A stretch of DNA of 64,000 nt from Xenorhabdus bovienii SS-2004. Its GTDB lineage: Bacteria > Pseudomonadota > Gammaproteobacteria > Enterobacterales > Enterobacteriaceae. The position numbers and the translations under genes were made by a program. Shown in pieces: positions 1 through 9,162 of this stretch. The first letter of the stretch is position 1; every line of letters begins with the position of its first letter. Location: contig NC_013892.1 in NCBI RefSeq assembly GCF_000027225.1, forward strand, positions 3,782,001 through 3,846,000, read 5' to 3'. The notes beneath the pieces are model-generated. The model was not told where the DNA came from. It made no database searches and saw nothing but the letters and a program-made list of their open reading frames with translations.

Positions 1-1490
1 TGAGTGGGCAGCGCGCCCAAATTGCTGAAAAAATCCTGAAAGAGATCCGGGACCGCCTGAAATTTCTGGTGAATGTTGGCTTGAATTACCTGACCCTTTC
101 CCGGTCAGCGGAAACCCTTTCCGGCGGTGAAGCACAGCGTATCCGGCTGGCCAGCCAGATTGGCGCGGGTCTGGTTGGCGTCATGTATGTACTGGATGAG
201 CCATCTATTGGCCTGCATCAACGTGATAATGAACGTTTACTGGAAACCTTGCTGCATCTGCGCAATTTGGGGAATACCGTCATCGTAGTTGAACACGATG
301 AAGATGCCATTCGGGCGGCGGATCATGTCATTGATATCGGGCCGGGTGCCGGTGTGCATGGCGGCAAAATTGTTGCCGAAGGGACTATTGAGGATATCAT
401 GACCAACAAGGAGTCTCTCACTGGGAAATTCCTGAGCGGTAAATGTAAAATTGCAATCCCTGAACAGCGTGTTCCTGCCAATCCCGATAAAGTACTGGAA
501 TTGATTGGTGCCAAGGGCAATAACCTGAAAAAAGTGACATTAAAACTGCCTGTCGGCTTGTTCACTTGTGTTACGGGTGTTTCAGGTTCCGGAAAATCGA
601 CTCTGATCAACGATACACTATTCCCAATTGCGCAACGTCAGTTAAATGGAGCGACCAATATTAATCCAGCGCCTTACCTTGATGTTCAAGGGCTGGAACA
701 TTTTGATAAGGTCATCGATATCGACCAAAGTCCGATCGGTAGAACGCCCCGCTCCAACCCTGCCACTTATACTGGCGTGTTTACGCCAGTGAGGGAGTTA
801 TTTTCTGGCGTGCCTGAATCCCGCGCCCGTGGCTATACACCGGGGCGTTTCAGTTTCAACGTCAAGGGCGGGCGCTGTGAAGCGTGTCAGGGTGATGGCG
901 TAATTAAGGTTGAAATGCACTTCCTGCCCGATGTTTATGTGCCTTGCGATCACTGTAAGAGTAAGCGCTATAACCGCGAAACCTTGGAAATCAAATATAA
1001 GGGCAAAAATATCAATGAAGTGCTGAATATGACCATTGAAGAAGCCCGTAAGTTTTTTGATGCGGTTCCTGCTCTCGCCAGAAAACTGCAAACCTTGATG
1101 GATGTCGGTCTTTCCTATATTCGTCTGGGGCAATCGGCAACCACGCTCTCAGGTGGAGAAGCACAACGGGTCAAGCTGTCACGTGAATTATCCAAACGTG
1201 GTACAGGCCAGACGCTGTATATTCTTGATGAACCAACAACTGGCCTGCATTTCGCCGATATTCAGCAATTGCTGTCTGTCCTGCATCAATTACGTGATCA
1301 GGGAAATACTATCGTGGTGATTGAGCATAATCTGGATGTTATCAAAACCGCTGACTGGATTGTCGATCTTGGCCCTGAAGGTGGCAACGGTGGCGGTGAA
1401 ATATTAGTGTCAGGAACACCAGAAGAAGTGGCTCAATGTGAAGAATCCCATACGGCACGGTTTTTGAAACCGATACTTGAGCGTCAATAA
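1..1490 (+). CDS. uvrA: UvrABC system protein A (3' part)
   Basis: Damage-recognition ATPase of nucleotide excision repair. The frame is open from base 3 with no start, so the 5' half lies outside the window. Visible parts are the ABC signature [14 protein letters not shown] and Walker B/D-loop [12 protein letters not shown] of the first ATPase, the second Walker [10 protein letters not shown], the C-terminal zinc finger (CEAC and CDHC pairs around a [13 protein letters not shown] loop), and the second signature [14 protein letters not shown] with [12 protein letters not shown]. It is nearly collinear with E. coli UvrA as I remember it. The first in-frame start-like codon (GTG at 69) is internal, because conserved residues ([12 protein letters not shown]) precede it. 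Confidence 0.98.
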   Translation, partial: SGQRAQIAEKILKEIRDRLKFLVNVGLNYLTLSRSAETLSGGEAQRIRLASQIGAGLVGVMYVLDEPSIGLHQRDNERLLETLLHLRNLGNTVIVVEHDEDAIRAADHVIDIGPGAGVHGGKIVAEGTIEDIMTNKESLTGKFLSGKCKIAIPEQRVPANPDKVLELIGAKGNNLKKVTLKLPVGLFTCVTGVSGSGKSTLINDTLFPIAQRQLNGATNINPAPYLDVQGLEHFDKVIDIDQSPIGRTPRSNPATYTGVFTPVRELFSGVPESRARGYTPGRFSFNVKGGRCEACQGDGVIKVEMHFLPDVYVPCDHCKSKRYNRETLEIKYKGKNINEVLNMTIEEARKFFDAVPALARKLQTLMDVGLSYIRLGQSATTLSGGEAQRVKLSRELSKRGTGQTLYILDEPTTGLHFADIQQLLSVLHQLRDQGNTIVVIEHNLDVIKTADWIVDLGPEGGNGGGEILVSGTPEEVAQCEESHTARFLKPILERQ

Positions 1491-1521
1491 TATTCTTTAG
1501 CATCCCACATAAACAAATATT

Positions 1522-1540
1522 CTCCCCACTCTGTGGGGAG
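1522..1540 (+). terminator. Hairpin after uvrA
   Basis: A perfect 8-bp stem (CTCCCCAC/GTGGGGAG) with a 3-nt loop lies 31 bp after the uvrA stop. It lacks a clear U-run, so it may be a weak or Rho-assisted terminator. The rest of 1541-1733 is AT-rich with no gene that I can support. Confidence 0.5.
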
Positions 1541-1733
1541 TTATGCCCATTTGTTGACCAATCTTATTTTTTCCCCATGCAATAAGGGTATTTCCTACAA
1601 TCATTTCTAATAAAATAAATTTTTGCTTAATCAATGATCTTTTATTGAACTAATATTATTACTGATCACATTATCGGTGCATTAATGCCATAATGATATA
1701 ACATATGCTTTAAAGTGATAATGGAGATTCAAC

Positions 1734-1892
1734 ATGTATATGTTTTTACCTTTCTTAATTGCGTTAGTTATCATTCCAACAGTTATTATTGGCAAGAAAA
1801 AGCTGACCTACACTCTTTGGTTTGCATTATTAATCATCACGGTATTTTGGTTTAAATATCATGCGACTGATGCATTGAACCTTTCTTTCTAA
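1734..1892 (+). CDS. Small membrane protein, DUF5993-like
   Basis: A 52-residue protein with an ATG preceded by GGAGA at good spacing. Two hydrophobic stretches (about residues 3-19 and 26-41) are separated by a short basic GKKK turn, so it should be a two-pass inner-membrane hairpin. It ends 12 bp before a DsbB-family gene and is probably co-transcribed with it. Size, topology and neighbour fit the DUF5993 family, which I recall beside DsbB-like genes; this assignment is from memory. No catalytic residue is visible, and a partner or stabilising role for the DsbB-like protein is inference. Confidence 0.7.
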   Translation: MYMFLPFLIALVIIPTVIIGKKKLTYTLWFALLIITVFWFKYHATDALNLSF

Positions 1893-1904
1893 CCGGAGAC
1901 CGTA

Positions 1905-2471
1905 ATGAATAATACAATGTCAGCATCCCGCAGTCTTAATCCTGCAATGGTCTTAAATATCCTTGGTCTATTCGGCATCAGTGTCGTTTTGATAATCGCG
2001 TTCTATTATCAATTGGCACGTTTTGAACTTCCCTGCCCATTATGTCTGTTGCAACGTGCAGGTATCATCATGATTGGCTTAGGTTTTCTGTTCAATATTT
2101 ATTTCGGTATTAAAAATGCTCACTACAGTCTATCTCTGCTAGGCTGCCTCGTGACCGGTTTTATCGCTATGCGTCAAGTCTCTCTACATATCCTGCCGGG
2201 AGATACAGGATATGGCTCCACCTTCTTAGGCTTACATTTTTATACTTGGGCCGCAGTCTTATCTATTCTTACCATTATTGCCATCGCTGTCATTATGCCT
2301 CTGAAAGCAGGCAACTCCGATTCATCAAGATACACACCGCCCACATTAGGCAAAATAGCCATGGGGCTGTTTGCATTTTTGATCGCAGCTAATCTGGTTT
2401 CTACTGTGCTGGAGTGTGGTAGCGGGCAATGTGATGATAACCCAACATTTTATCAGCTATTGAAAAAGTAA
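1905..2471 (+). CDS. DsbB-family thiol oxidoreductase
   Basis: A 188-residue, four-helix membrane protein of the DsbB/VKOR-like type that passes electrons from periplasmic DsbA-type thioredoxins to quinones. The first redox pair is C44-P-L-C47 in the first periplasmic loop, after an EL segment and before LLQR, as in DsbB. A second pair, C171 and C176 (ECGSGQC), lies near the C-terminus, which differs from the C104/C130 pair of E. coli DsbB. With the preceding small membrane gene it resembles a dedicated oxidase pair (DsbI- or DsbB2-like) rather than housekeeping DsbB. A dedicated DsbA/DsbL substrate is not encoded nearby. Confidence 0.87.
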   Translation: MNNTMSASRSLNPAMVLNILGLFGISVVLIIAFYYQLARFELPCPLCLLQRAGIIMIGLGFLFNIYFGIKNAHYSLSLLGCLVTGFIAMRQVSLHILPGDTGYGSTFLGLHFYTWAAVLSILTIIAIAVIMPLKAGNSDSSRYTPPTLGKIAMGLFAFLIAANLVSTVLECGSGQCDDNPTFYQLLKK

Positions 2472-2498
2472 CCCTGTTTCATTGGAATAGCTAAGACA

Positions 2499-2526
2499 GG
2501 AAGGCTGATATATTCCACAGCCTTCC
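2499..2526 (+). terminator. Hairpin after DsbB-like gene
   Basis: The 9-bp stem GGAAGGCTG/CAGCCTTCC has a 10-nt loop and lies 28 bp after the dsbB-like stop. No strong U-run follows, so termination is likely but not proven. Confidence 0.5.
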
Positions 2527-2584
2527 ACTTCTCTACAAAAATATTCAGCGACTATTTATTTAACGTCAGCTCTGCTTAAGAACC

Positions 2585-3366
2585 GGTCATGTATTAAATG
2601 GTTAGTTGCTGTGATATGCTTCCGGCTTTTTAAGGATGAAGTATGGCCAAAGTTGATGTCTATTGCCGTTATTGCCACAAATCAGAACAGGTCAAAGGAC
2701 ATGGGAAAGGAAATGGCGGACATCCTCGTTATCGCTGTTATAGCTGCTGTAAGGTCTTTCAGTTGGCGTATACCTATCAGGCCTGCAAACCCGGCGTTAA
2801 AGAACAGATTGTCGATATCGCGATGAATAACGGGGGAATTCGTGACACCGCTCGGATCCTGAAAGTCGCCACCGCCACCGTCATGAAAACATTAAAAACC
2901 TCAGACCCCGAAACGTAACGACACTTCCCCTTGCGGAATGTGGCATCCAGATTGTCTGTGAAATCGACGAGCAATGGTCGTTTGTCGGCAATAAGAAAAA
3001 CCAACGCTGGCTTTGGTATGCTTGGGAACCCCGCCTGAAGCGAATAGTGGCTCATGTTTTTGGCGATCGCAGTCGAAAAACGTTAGACAAGCTGCTTACC
3101 CTCTTATCTTCCTTTACTATTCGGTTTTACTGCACGGATGACTATGTTGTTTATGACCCACTTCCCGAGGAAGAGCACTTGACTGGAAAGGCGTTTACTC
3201 AGCGTATAGAGAGAACGAATTTAACGCATCGTACCCGAATCAAAAGGCTGAATAGAAAAACCATTGGGTATTCAAAATCGGAAGAAATGCACGATAAAGT
3301 GATAGGAACCTTTATTGAACGTGAACATTATTTTTAATACCTAATCTAATCATTTAATACATGACC
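2585..3366 (+). mobile_element. IS1-family insertion sequence, copy 1
   Basis: A complete 782-bp element. The terminal inverted repeats start GGTCATGTATTAAATG at the left end and end as its complement at the right. It is flanked by a perfect 8-bp target duplication TAAGAACC (2577-2584 and 3367-3374). Coding layout and -1 frameshift organisation are those of IS1. The encoded proteins are identical to those of the inverted copy at 12746-13527, so both insertions are probably recent. Confidence 0.95.
2643..3337 (+). CDS. IS1-family transposase (InsA + InsB by -1 frameshift)
   Basis: Zero-frame InsA is 91 residues (2643-2918) with a zinc-ribbon start (CRYCHKSE and CYSCC cysteine pairs) and an HTH. 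The InsB frame overlaps at -1 and ends at 3337. The natural join is at TTAAAAACC, after which the -1 frame reads NLRPRNVTTLP and continues into the DDE nuclease domain (EIDEQWSFVG, WYAWEPR, FYCTDDY, QRIERTNL). The ribosome must slip to make the active InsAB' fusion, as in IS1. No stop or deletion interrupts either frame, so the enzyme looks functional. Confidence 0.93.
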
Positions 3367-3374
3367 TAAGAACC

Positions 3375-3928
3375 GCTATTTCAGAATCACGTAAATTCAG
3401 ACTCGGCTTTTTACCAAAATCCGCTGTAAACCCTCGATAGGGCGGGAAGCAGTCATAGAGTAACAGTCGGATATATCAACCTATGGAAGATTTCCCAATG
3501 ATGAAAAAATTTGTAATCGTATGAATGAGGTGCTTAATTTTCTGTACATCTTGCCACCAGCCATGATTAATACGATCATCACTGGTCGTGCCTGGTGAGA
3601 ACGGATAATGAAACGTTCTACCATACTTTCTTGATTGCATATCCATAATGCTTTGACTCTTTTAAAAAATTATCCTAATAAAAGCGTATTTATACCTTTA
3701 CAGATTAATGTTCATCTTAAAATCGATGAAAGAGCTCAAAAATTGGTATTACATTTTCTTTATTCCTGATTTTAATCTTTTAATATGTGGAATATTAATA
3801 CTGTTATTGTTTTAATGATTTATTTTTTAGAAAAATTAATTCTGTATGGTAACAAAAACCCCCTGCCTAATACTACAACAAGGGATTATAGTTATATATT
3901 CAATATATATTCAAGGGAATAAAAATTA
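3375..3928. other. Intergenic stretch with an ORF scrap cut by IS1
   Basis: No intact gene. On the minus strand, rejoining sequence across the IS1 target site gives about 42 codons ending at a TGA near 2568 (YDCFPPYRGFTADFGKKP... ending EIAVLKQS). A second open fragment in a different frame lies upstream, with stops between them. This looks like the 3' end of a decayed gene that IS1 later split; I do not recognise the family. The remainder (about 3640-3900) is AT-rich. An imperfect hairpin around 3858-3893 could terminate tyrB. Confidence 0.4.
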
Positions 3929-5122
3929 TCAACTAACCGCCGCAAACGCCTCAGCAATTTTCTGTACGTTTTGGTGATTCACACCCGCCATACAAATACG
4001 ACCAGAGATTACCAGATAGACGCCAAATTCTTCACGCAAGCGATCAACCTGTTCCTGACTGAATCCGGTATAACTGAACATACCACGCTGTTTCAACAAG
4101 TGATCAAAATTTTTCTCTGGCAGCGCACTTTTCAGAGCATTAACCAAAACAGTTCGCATTTCCTTAATACGCAAACGCATCTGCTCAACTTCTTTCAACC
4201 ACAGGGCTTTTAATTCAGGATCGCTCAATACCCTGGCAACTACCTGCGCACCAAAATTAGGTGGGCTGGAATAAATACGGCGCACACTGGCTTTCAATTG
4301 CCCTAAGACACATTCACCTGCTTTTGCATCATCACAAACGACTGACAATCCACCAACGCGCTCACCATACAGGGAGAAAATTTTTGAGAATGAATTACAG
4401 ACCAGACATGGCAGTTCCGCATTCGCCATCGCACGGATAGCGTAAGCATCTTCTTCTACACCATCCGCAAATCCCTGATAGGCAATATCAAGGAATGGAA
4501 TCAACTCTCGCTCTTTTGCAACCTGAACCACTTGATCCCACTGGTCATTGGTTAAATCAGAACCGGTTGGATTATGACAGCAAGGATGCATCAAAATAAT
4601 ACTTTTTGCCGGCAGTTGGTTGAATGTTGCCAACATTTTATCGAATTTTACCCCTTTAGTTTTATCATCAAAATAAGGGTAATAATTCACGTTGATCCCT
4701 GCTCCAGCAAAAATCGATGCATGGTTTTCCCATGTCGGATCACAGCACCACACTTCAGAATCAGGGAAATAACGGTGTAAAAAGTCAGCGCCGACCTTTA
4801 ACGCACCAGAGCCCCCAACGGTTTGGATCGTTGCAATGCGCTTCTGCCCTAATAAAGGATGATCTTTGCCAAACAACAATTCCTGAATTGCCGATCGATA
4901 GGCAAGCAATCCTTCCATCGGGAGATAAAGAGAAGCAGACTGCGGCAAAGCACTCATTTGTTCTTCTGCGGTTGCAACAGCCTGCAATTGGGGTGTTATA
5001 CCCTGTTCATCGTAATACAGGCCGATGCTCAGGTTGATTTTTTCTGCACGGGGATCTTTTTTAAAGGCTTCCATCAACGAAAGAATAGGATCACCTGCAT
5101 AAGCATCAATATTCTGGAACAC
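3929..5122 (-). CDS. tyrB: Aromatic amino acid aminotransferase
   Basis: PLP-dependent class I aminotransferase (397 residues, the E. coli length) that makes tyrosine and phenylalanine from their keto-acids with glutamate. Family landmarks are LYLPMEGL near the start, [25 protein letters not shown], and the PLP-lysine segment [16 protein letters not shown] near residue 246. The start is GTG ([10 protein letters not shown]), supported by alignment with E. coli TyrB and by a GGAG ribosome site upstream. It is transcribed in the same direction as alr and dnaB but lies 122 bp from alr. I did not find a convincing TyrR box. Confidence 0.96.
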   Translation of the reverse strand: MFQNIDAYAGDPILSLMEAFKKDPRAEKINLSIGLYYDEQGITPQLQAVATAEEQMSALPQSASLYLPMEGLLAYRSAIQELLFGKDHPLLGQKRIATIQTVGGSGALKVGADFLHRYFPDSEVWCCDPTWENHASIFAGAGINVNYYPYFDDKTKGVKFDKMLATFNQLPAKSIILMHPCCHNPTGSDLTNDQWDQVVQVAKERELIPFLDIAYQGFADGVEEDAYAIRAMANAELPCLVCNSFSKIFSLYGERVGGLSVVCDDAKAGECVLGQLKASVRRIYSSPPNFGAQVVARVLSDPELKALWLKEVEQMRLRIKEMRTVLVNALKSALPEKNFDHLLKQRGMFSYTGFSQEQVDRLREEFGVYLVISGRICMAGVNHQNVQKIAEAFAAVS

Positions 5123-5244
5123 TGCGTATACTCCCTGTTACTGGGTTATATATACCCTTTATCTGTCCGATTGCAGCTTTGTCGGCTGCAACGAGAAATC
5201 TATTGGGTATAAGGACACTGTAACAGACAATATAATTTAACGGG

Positions 5245-6324
5245 TTATTCGTCTAGATATTCCATCACAACACGTGAAGTCAATTTTGTGATCAGTTCAT
5301 AAGCACTGATACCGGTGTGTTCCGCAATTTTTTCAACAGGCAGGATATTCCCCCAAAGGGTAACTTCATCCCCGACTTTGTCATAACATTCTGGCCCCAA
5401 ATCGACGGTAATCATATCCATTGAGACCCGACCAACCAAAGGAACCTTGCGCCCATTAATCAATACAGGCGTACCCGATGGCGCACTACGCGGATAACCA
5501 TCACCATATCCCACTGCCACAACACCAAGAGTTGTATCTCGTTCACTGATCCAAGTGCCACCGTAACCAACCGATTCGTCTGACTTATGTTTACGCACGG
5601 CAATTAAGCTGGATTTCAATGTCATCGCAGGGATCAAGTTGAAGTCAGCAGCAGTTTTATCTGCTATCGGCGATGCACCGTACATCATAATACCCGGACG
5701 AACCCAATCCAGATGTGCCTGTGGCCACAATAAAATGCCACCCGATGCAGCGATGGATTTTTCACCCGATTTATCTGCGATAAATGCCATAAAGCGATCA
5801 ATTTGCTGGGGGGTTGTATCCACCGTCAGCTCATCTGCACGGCTAAAATGGCTGACGATATTAACCGGCTGCTCAACGTTATGGCAGCAACTCAAGCGTT
5901 GATAAAATTCTTCCGCTTCATCAATACGAACGCCCAGACGGTGCATTCCCGTATCCAGTTTCATCCACACTTTAATGGGATGGGATAAGTTCGCCTGTTC
6001 CAGTGCTTCTAGCTGTTCAATGCTGTGGACTACGGTTTCTATATGGTTGACGACCAGAACGGGCAAATCTGCCGCTTCAAAAAAACCTTCCAGTAATAGG
6101 ATAGGCTTGACGATCCCACCATTACGCAGGGCCAGTGCTTCTCCAATGCGAGCGACACCGAAACTATCAGCATCTTCCATTGTGTACGCTACTTCTAAAA
6201 AACCATGTCCATAGGCGTTTGCTTTCACCACTGCAACCAGTTTGCTGTCAGGAGCTTTTACTCTGACCTGTTGCAGATTGTGTCGCAGAGCGCGGCGGTC
6301 AATAACAGCAGTTGCCGCTTTCAT
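5245..6324 (-). CDS. alr: Alanine racemase, biosynthetic
   Basis: A 359-residue fold-type III PLP enzyme that interconverts L- and D-alanine for peptidoglycan. The PLP lysine is K34 in [11 protein letters not shown]. The second catalytic base (Tyr) is in SVGYGGTW, and [11 protein letters not shown] and [12 protein letters not shown] are typical. Length and the order dnaB-alr-tyrB match E. coli, so this is alr rather than the catabolic dadX. It starts 49 bp after the dnaB stop and may share the dnaB transcript. Confidence 0.97.
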   Translation of the reverse strand: MKAATAVIDRRALRHNLQQVRVKAPDSKLVAVVKANAYGHGFLEVAYTMEDADSFGVARIGEALALRNGGIVKPILLLEGFFEAADLPVLVVNHIETVVHSIEQLEALEQANLSHPIKVWMKLDTGMHRLGVRIDEAEEFYQRLSCCHNVEQPVNIVSHFSRADELTVDTTPQQIDRFMAFIADKSGEKSIAASGGILLWPQAHLDWVRPGIMMYGASPIADKTAADFNLIPAMTLKSSLIAVRKHKSDESVGYGGTWISERDTTLGVVAVGYGDGYPRSAPSGTPVLINGRKVPLVGRVSMDMITVDLGPECYDKVGDEVTLWGNILPVEKIAEHTGISAYELITKLTSRVVMEYLDE

Positions 6325-6373
6325 TTTGTCCCCTCGTTACTATTTTCCGGTCAGTTGGTTTTGGTAAGTACGA

Positions 6374-7783
6374 TTATTCGTCGCTATAGCTTGGTCCTAC
6401 GTAATTATCGAACCGTGACCATTGGCCGTTAAACGTCAGCCTTATCCTACCAATAGGGCCGTTACGCTGCTTACCAAGGATGATCTCTGCCACACCTTTC
6501 AGTTCGCTGTTATCGTGATAAACCTCGTCACGATAGATAAACATGATCAAGTCGGCATCCTGCTCGATAGAGCCGGATTCACGCAGGTCTGAGTTAACCG
6601 GACGTTTATCAGCACGTTGCTCCAAGCCGCGGTTAAGCTGAGAGAGTGCCACAACTGGCACTTGAAGCTCTTTTGCCAAGGCTTTCAGGGAGCGGGATAT
6701 TTCCGCAATTTCCAGTGTACGGTTGTCAGATAGGGAAGGAACCCGCATCAATTGCAGGTAGTCGATCATAATCAAGCTGAGTCCGCCATGTTCGCGGAAA
6801 ACCCGTCGGGCACGGGAACGTACTTCGGTAGGGGTTAAACCCGATGAGTCATCAATATACATATTACGTTTTTCCAGCAAGATCCCCATAGTGCTGGAAA
6901 TACGTGCCCAATCTTCATCGTCAAGCTGACCCGTACGAATACGTGTTTGATCCACACGAGAAAGCGATGCCAGCATACGCATCATAATCTGGTTGCCGGG
7001 CATCTCAAGACTGAAAATAAGTACCGGTTTATCCTGCATCATCGCCGCGTTTTCGCACAAGTTCATGGCGAAAGTTGTTTTCCCCATTGAAGGACGCGCA
7101 GCGACGATAATCAGGTCAGATTTCTGTAACCCGGCAGTTTTTTTATCAAGATCTTGATATCCCGTAGAGACCCCCGTTACTCCATCATGTGGACGCTGAT
7201 AGAGTTGTTCAATGCGTTCGACGGTTTCTTCAAGGATCTGTTCAATGCCTTTCGGGCCTTCATCTTTGTTTGCCCGATTTTCTGCGATCTGGAATACCCG
7301 TGATTCAGCCAGATCTAATAAATCTTCACTGGTTCGTCCTTGTGGATCATAACCCGCATCCGCAATTTCATGGGCAACCGCAATCATATCTCGGACAACA
7401 GCGCGTTCCCGAACGATATCAGCATAAGCGTTAATGTTCGCTGCACTTGGGGTATTTTTTGATAACTCTGCCAAATAGGCGAACCCGCCAACGCTATCAA
7501 GTTCCCCATTCTGCTCAAGCGATTCCGATAAGGTGATCAAGTCGATAGGTTGACCCCTTTCGAGCAGACGCTGCATTTCAGCAAAAATGCGCCGATGTGG
7601 GCGGCTGAAAAAATCATTGCTGGAAACTCGCTCGGAAACATTGTCCCAGCGTTCATTATCCAGCATCAAACCGCCCAACACGGATTGCTCTGCTTCCAAA
7701 GAGTGTGGTGGAAGCTTCAGCCCTTCCACTTGGCGATCTTTTGGTCCAGCCATACTGTTGTTAGTTGGTTTTTTTCCAGCCAT
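6374..7783 (-). CDS. dnaB: Replicative DNA helicase DnaB
   Basis: Hexameric 5'-3' helicase that drives chromosomal forks and loads DnaG (469 residues). It has the N-terminal primase-interaction domain (SLEAEQSVLGGLMLDNERW), a linker, and the RecA-like domain with Walker A ARPSMGKT near residue 230, Walker B IMIDYLQLM, and the C-terminal SDLRESGSIEQDAD segment. No intein or insertion is present. Phage lambda uses host DnaB through gpP, but the nearby prophage carries its own primase and helicase genes. Confidence 0.98.
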   Translation of the reverse strand: MAGKKPTNNSMAGPKDRQVEGLKLPPHSLEAEQSVLGGLMLDNERWDNVSERVSSNDFFSRPHRRIFAEMQRLLERGQPIDLITLSESLEQNGELDSVGGFAYLAELSKNTPSAANINAYADIVRERAVVRDMIAVAHEIADAGYDPQGRTSEDLLDLAESRVFQIAENRANKDEGPKGIEQILEETVERIEQLYQRPHDGVTGVSTGYQDLDKKTAGLQKSDLIIVAARPSMGKTTFAMNLCENAAMMQDKPVLIFSLEMPGNQIMMRMLASLSRVDQTRIRTGQLDDEDWARISSTMGILLEKRNMYIDDSSGLTPTEVRSRARRVFREHGGLSLIMIDYLQLMRVPSLSDNRTLEIAEISRSLKALAKELQVPVVALSQLNRGLEQRADKRPVNSDLRESGSIEQDADLIMFIYRDEVYHDNSELKGVAEIILGKQRNGPIGRIRLTFNGQWSRFDNYVGPSYSDE

Positions 7784-8045
7784 GTATACCGCATTAATCC
7801 ACTAAACAAGAACGAAATAGCGCATCAGTATACGCCATGAAAACAACCTTGAGTAATTATAGATAGTCTGCACTTATAGCTAAGACATAATCACTTGATA
7901 TTAAATAAATAAATTTTATTTCTTAACTGAATTTTCCTTACTTATTTATATAATTGTTTATACATAAAACACTGAACGAACCTATAAACAAAGCATAAGA
8001 TAAAAACAATACAAAAGAAAAGAAAGAATGAGAGTGAATGTGTGA
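7784..8045. other. AT-rich intergenic region upstream of dnaB
   Basis: Strongly AT-rich. It must hold the dnaB promoter on the minus strand but I see no gene, RNA or repeat in it. Confidence 0.5.
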
Positions 8046-8531
8046 TCAATAAAACATGGTCAGTACGCTATCCACATCGCTAAAATCGATAATTTCTTGG
8101 GTGGTTTTGGGATAGGCATAAATAGGAAATAGTTTGATGCTGACTTCTTCCATTTTCGATGTAGCAGTTTCACTGCGTGACTTGCCTTCTTCCCCGTGTA
8201 CCACGGCTGCGCCACCGACCGAAACAAGCTGTTTATATTCATTGCTGCGGGTGGTTTTCACCGTACAAATCCGGCGCATGACCGACTCATCAGCCAGTTG
8301 CTGCATGATCTGCTTATTCAGTTCAGGGATAACGGTATAGCCGCCCTCTGAGGGAACGCCCGTAGACAAGGTGCGGGTTTCTCCGGTCAGAATATAGTGG
8401 CGCAGTTCGTCGAACTGTTTGGCTTCATCGGCAGTCAATGAGTGCTTTTCGTCTTCGGCTTTGGTGAGCAACGAACGCATTTGTTCGGTAAAGGTTGCTT
8501 TTTGCTGGCGTAATTCGAGCAGTGTTTTCAT
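8046..8531 (-). pseudogene. Decayed HK97-type major capsid gene fragment
   Basis: A 161-codon frame. The first about 45 residues are a charged helical delta-domain (ELRQQKATFTEQMRSLL... AEDEKHSLTADEAKQFDELR). It then jumps to a capsid-domain segment (TGETRTLSTG, GGYTVIPELNKQIMQQLADESVMRRICTV, YAYPKTTQEIIDFSDVD) and stops, about 250 residues short of a normal HK97-fold capsid. The missing middle and C-terminus point to two deletions. It differs from the intact prophage capsid at 35110-36339, so it is debris of another phage beside dnaB. Sequence at 8532-8700 has no readable gene. Confidence 0.8.
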
Positions 8532-8698
8532 AAAAGGGTTTCCGTAACAATGATGTTAAGACGTGAAACCAGCGCTGAGAGGGGCAGGCCGAATAATCTT
8601 TTTCTGCGTCTCGCAGGCTACTTCTCGCAGCTTGATTAAACGGCCTGATGGCGGCTCACGCCTGAGTGCCACCTCTTAATATATCTATGAAAAATATA

Positions 8699-8726
8699 AT
8701 AAAAAGACCTCAGCATAGGAGGTCTA
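8699..8726 (-). terminator. Terminator of the toxin/immunity-like pair
   Basis: On the minus strand, the perfect 7-bp stem AGACCTC/GAGGTCT (7-nt loop) is followed by a run of T residues. It lies about 40 bp after the stop of the 8767-9162 gene, as expected for an intrinsic terminator. Confidence 0.75.
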
Positions 8727-8766
8727 AACTTGCGGAAACATGAGGACGGGATATTTACAAAAGTTT

Positions 8767-9162
8767 TCACTTACATAACTTAATGTCTTTAACATAAGTC
8801 GTAGGTGACATCCATGAAATTTTATCACATGTCAGATAACCATCACTTTTTAACTTATAGTTAACATAAAAAGAGACAGGTAAGCTGATGATAAATGATA
8901 AAATTGCCAGCCAAACCATAAAGTTAATAATCACTTTATTAAATTTAGGTTGCCTATTAAAAATAAAGAAAAAAATAGAGCATAATAACGCGTAAAATAA
9001 TAGAGGTGAAGACATGACACCAATAACAACAGTGCCAGAAAATGTTATTTCATCTTTCATTAATATTAATGAAACAGCATCGCCAATAACAAAAATAACC
9101 GTAAATATTACTAACAATAATAATATTAGAACACCTAATAATTGAAAGTATTTACTATTCAT
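8767..9162 (-). CDS. Small polytopic membrane protein, putative immunity protein (DUF1240-like)
   Basis: 131 residues with three or four hydrophobic segments (about 8-32, 42-68, 80-101) and a polar C-terminal tail with cysteines (YLTCDKISWMSPTTYVKDIKLCK). That tail resembles DUF1240 membrane proteins as I remember them from Yersinia and Photorhabdus; this is recollection only. Its ATG overlaps the stop of the upstream 321-residue gene (ATGA), showing translational coupling. Base composition is markedly AT-rich. Neighbour, size and topology suggest immunity to the membrane-active upstream product; this is inference. Confidence 0.62.
   Translation of the reverse strand: MNSKYFQLLGVLILLLLVIFTVIFVIGDAVSLILMKDEITFSGTVVIGVMSSPLLFYALLCSIFFFIFNRQPKFNKVIINFMVWLAILSFIISLPVSFYVNYKLKSDGYLTCDKISWMSPTTYVKDIKLCK

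Noticed and set aside
8060..8242. 60-codon minus-strand frame overlapping the capsid fragment
   Set aside because: It is an out-of-frame shadow of the capsid pseudogene with no own start signal.
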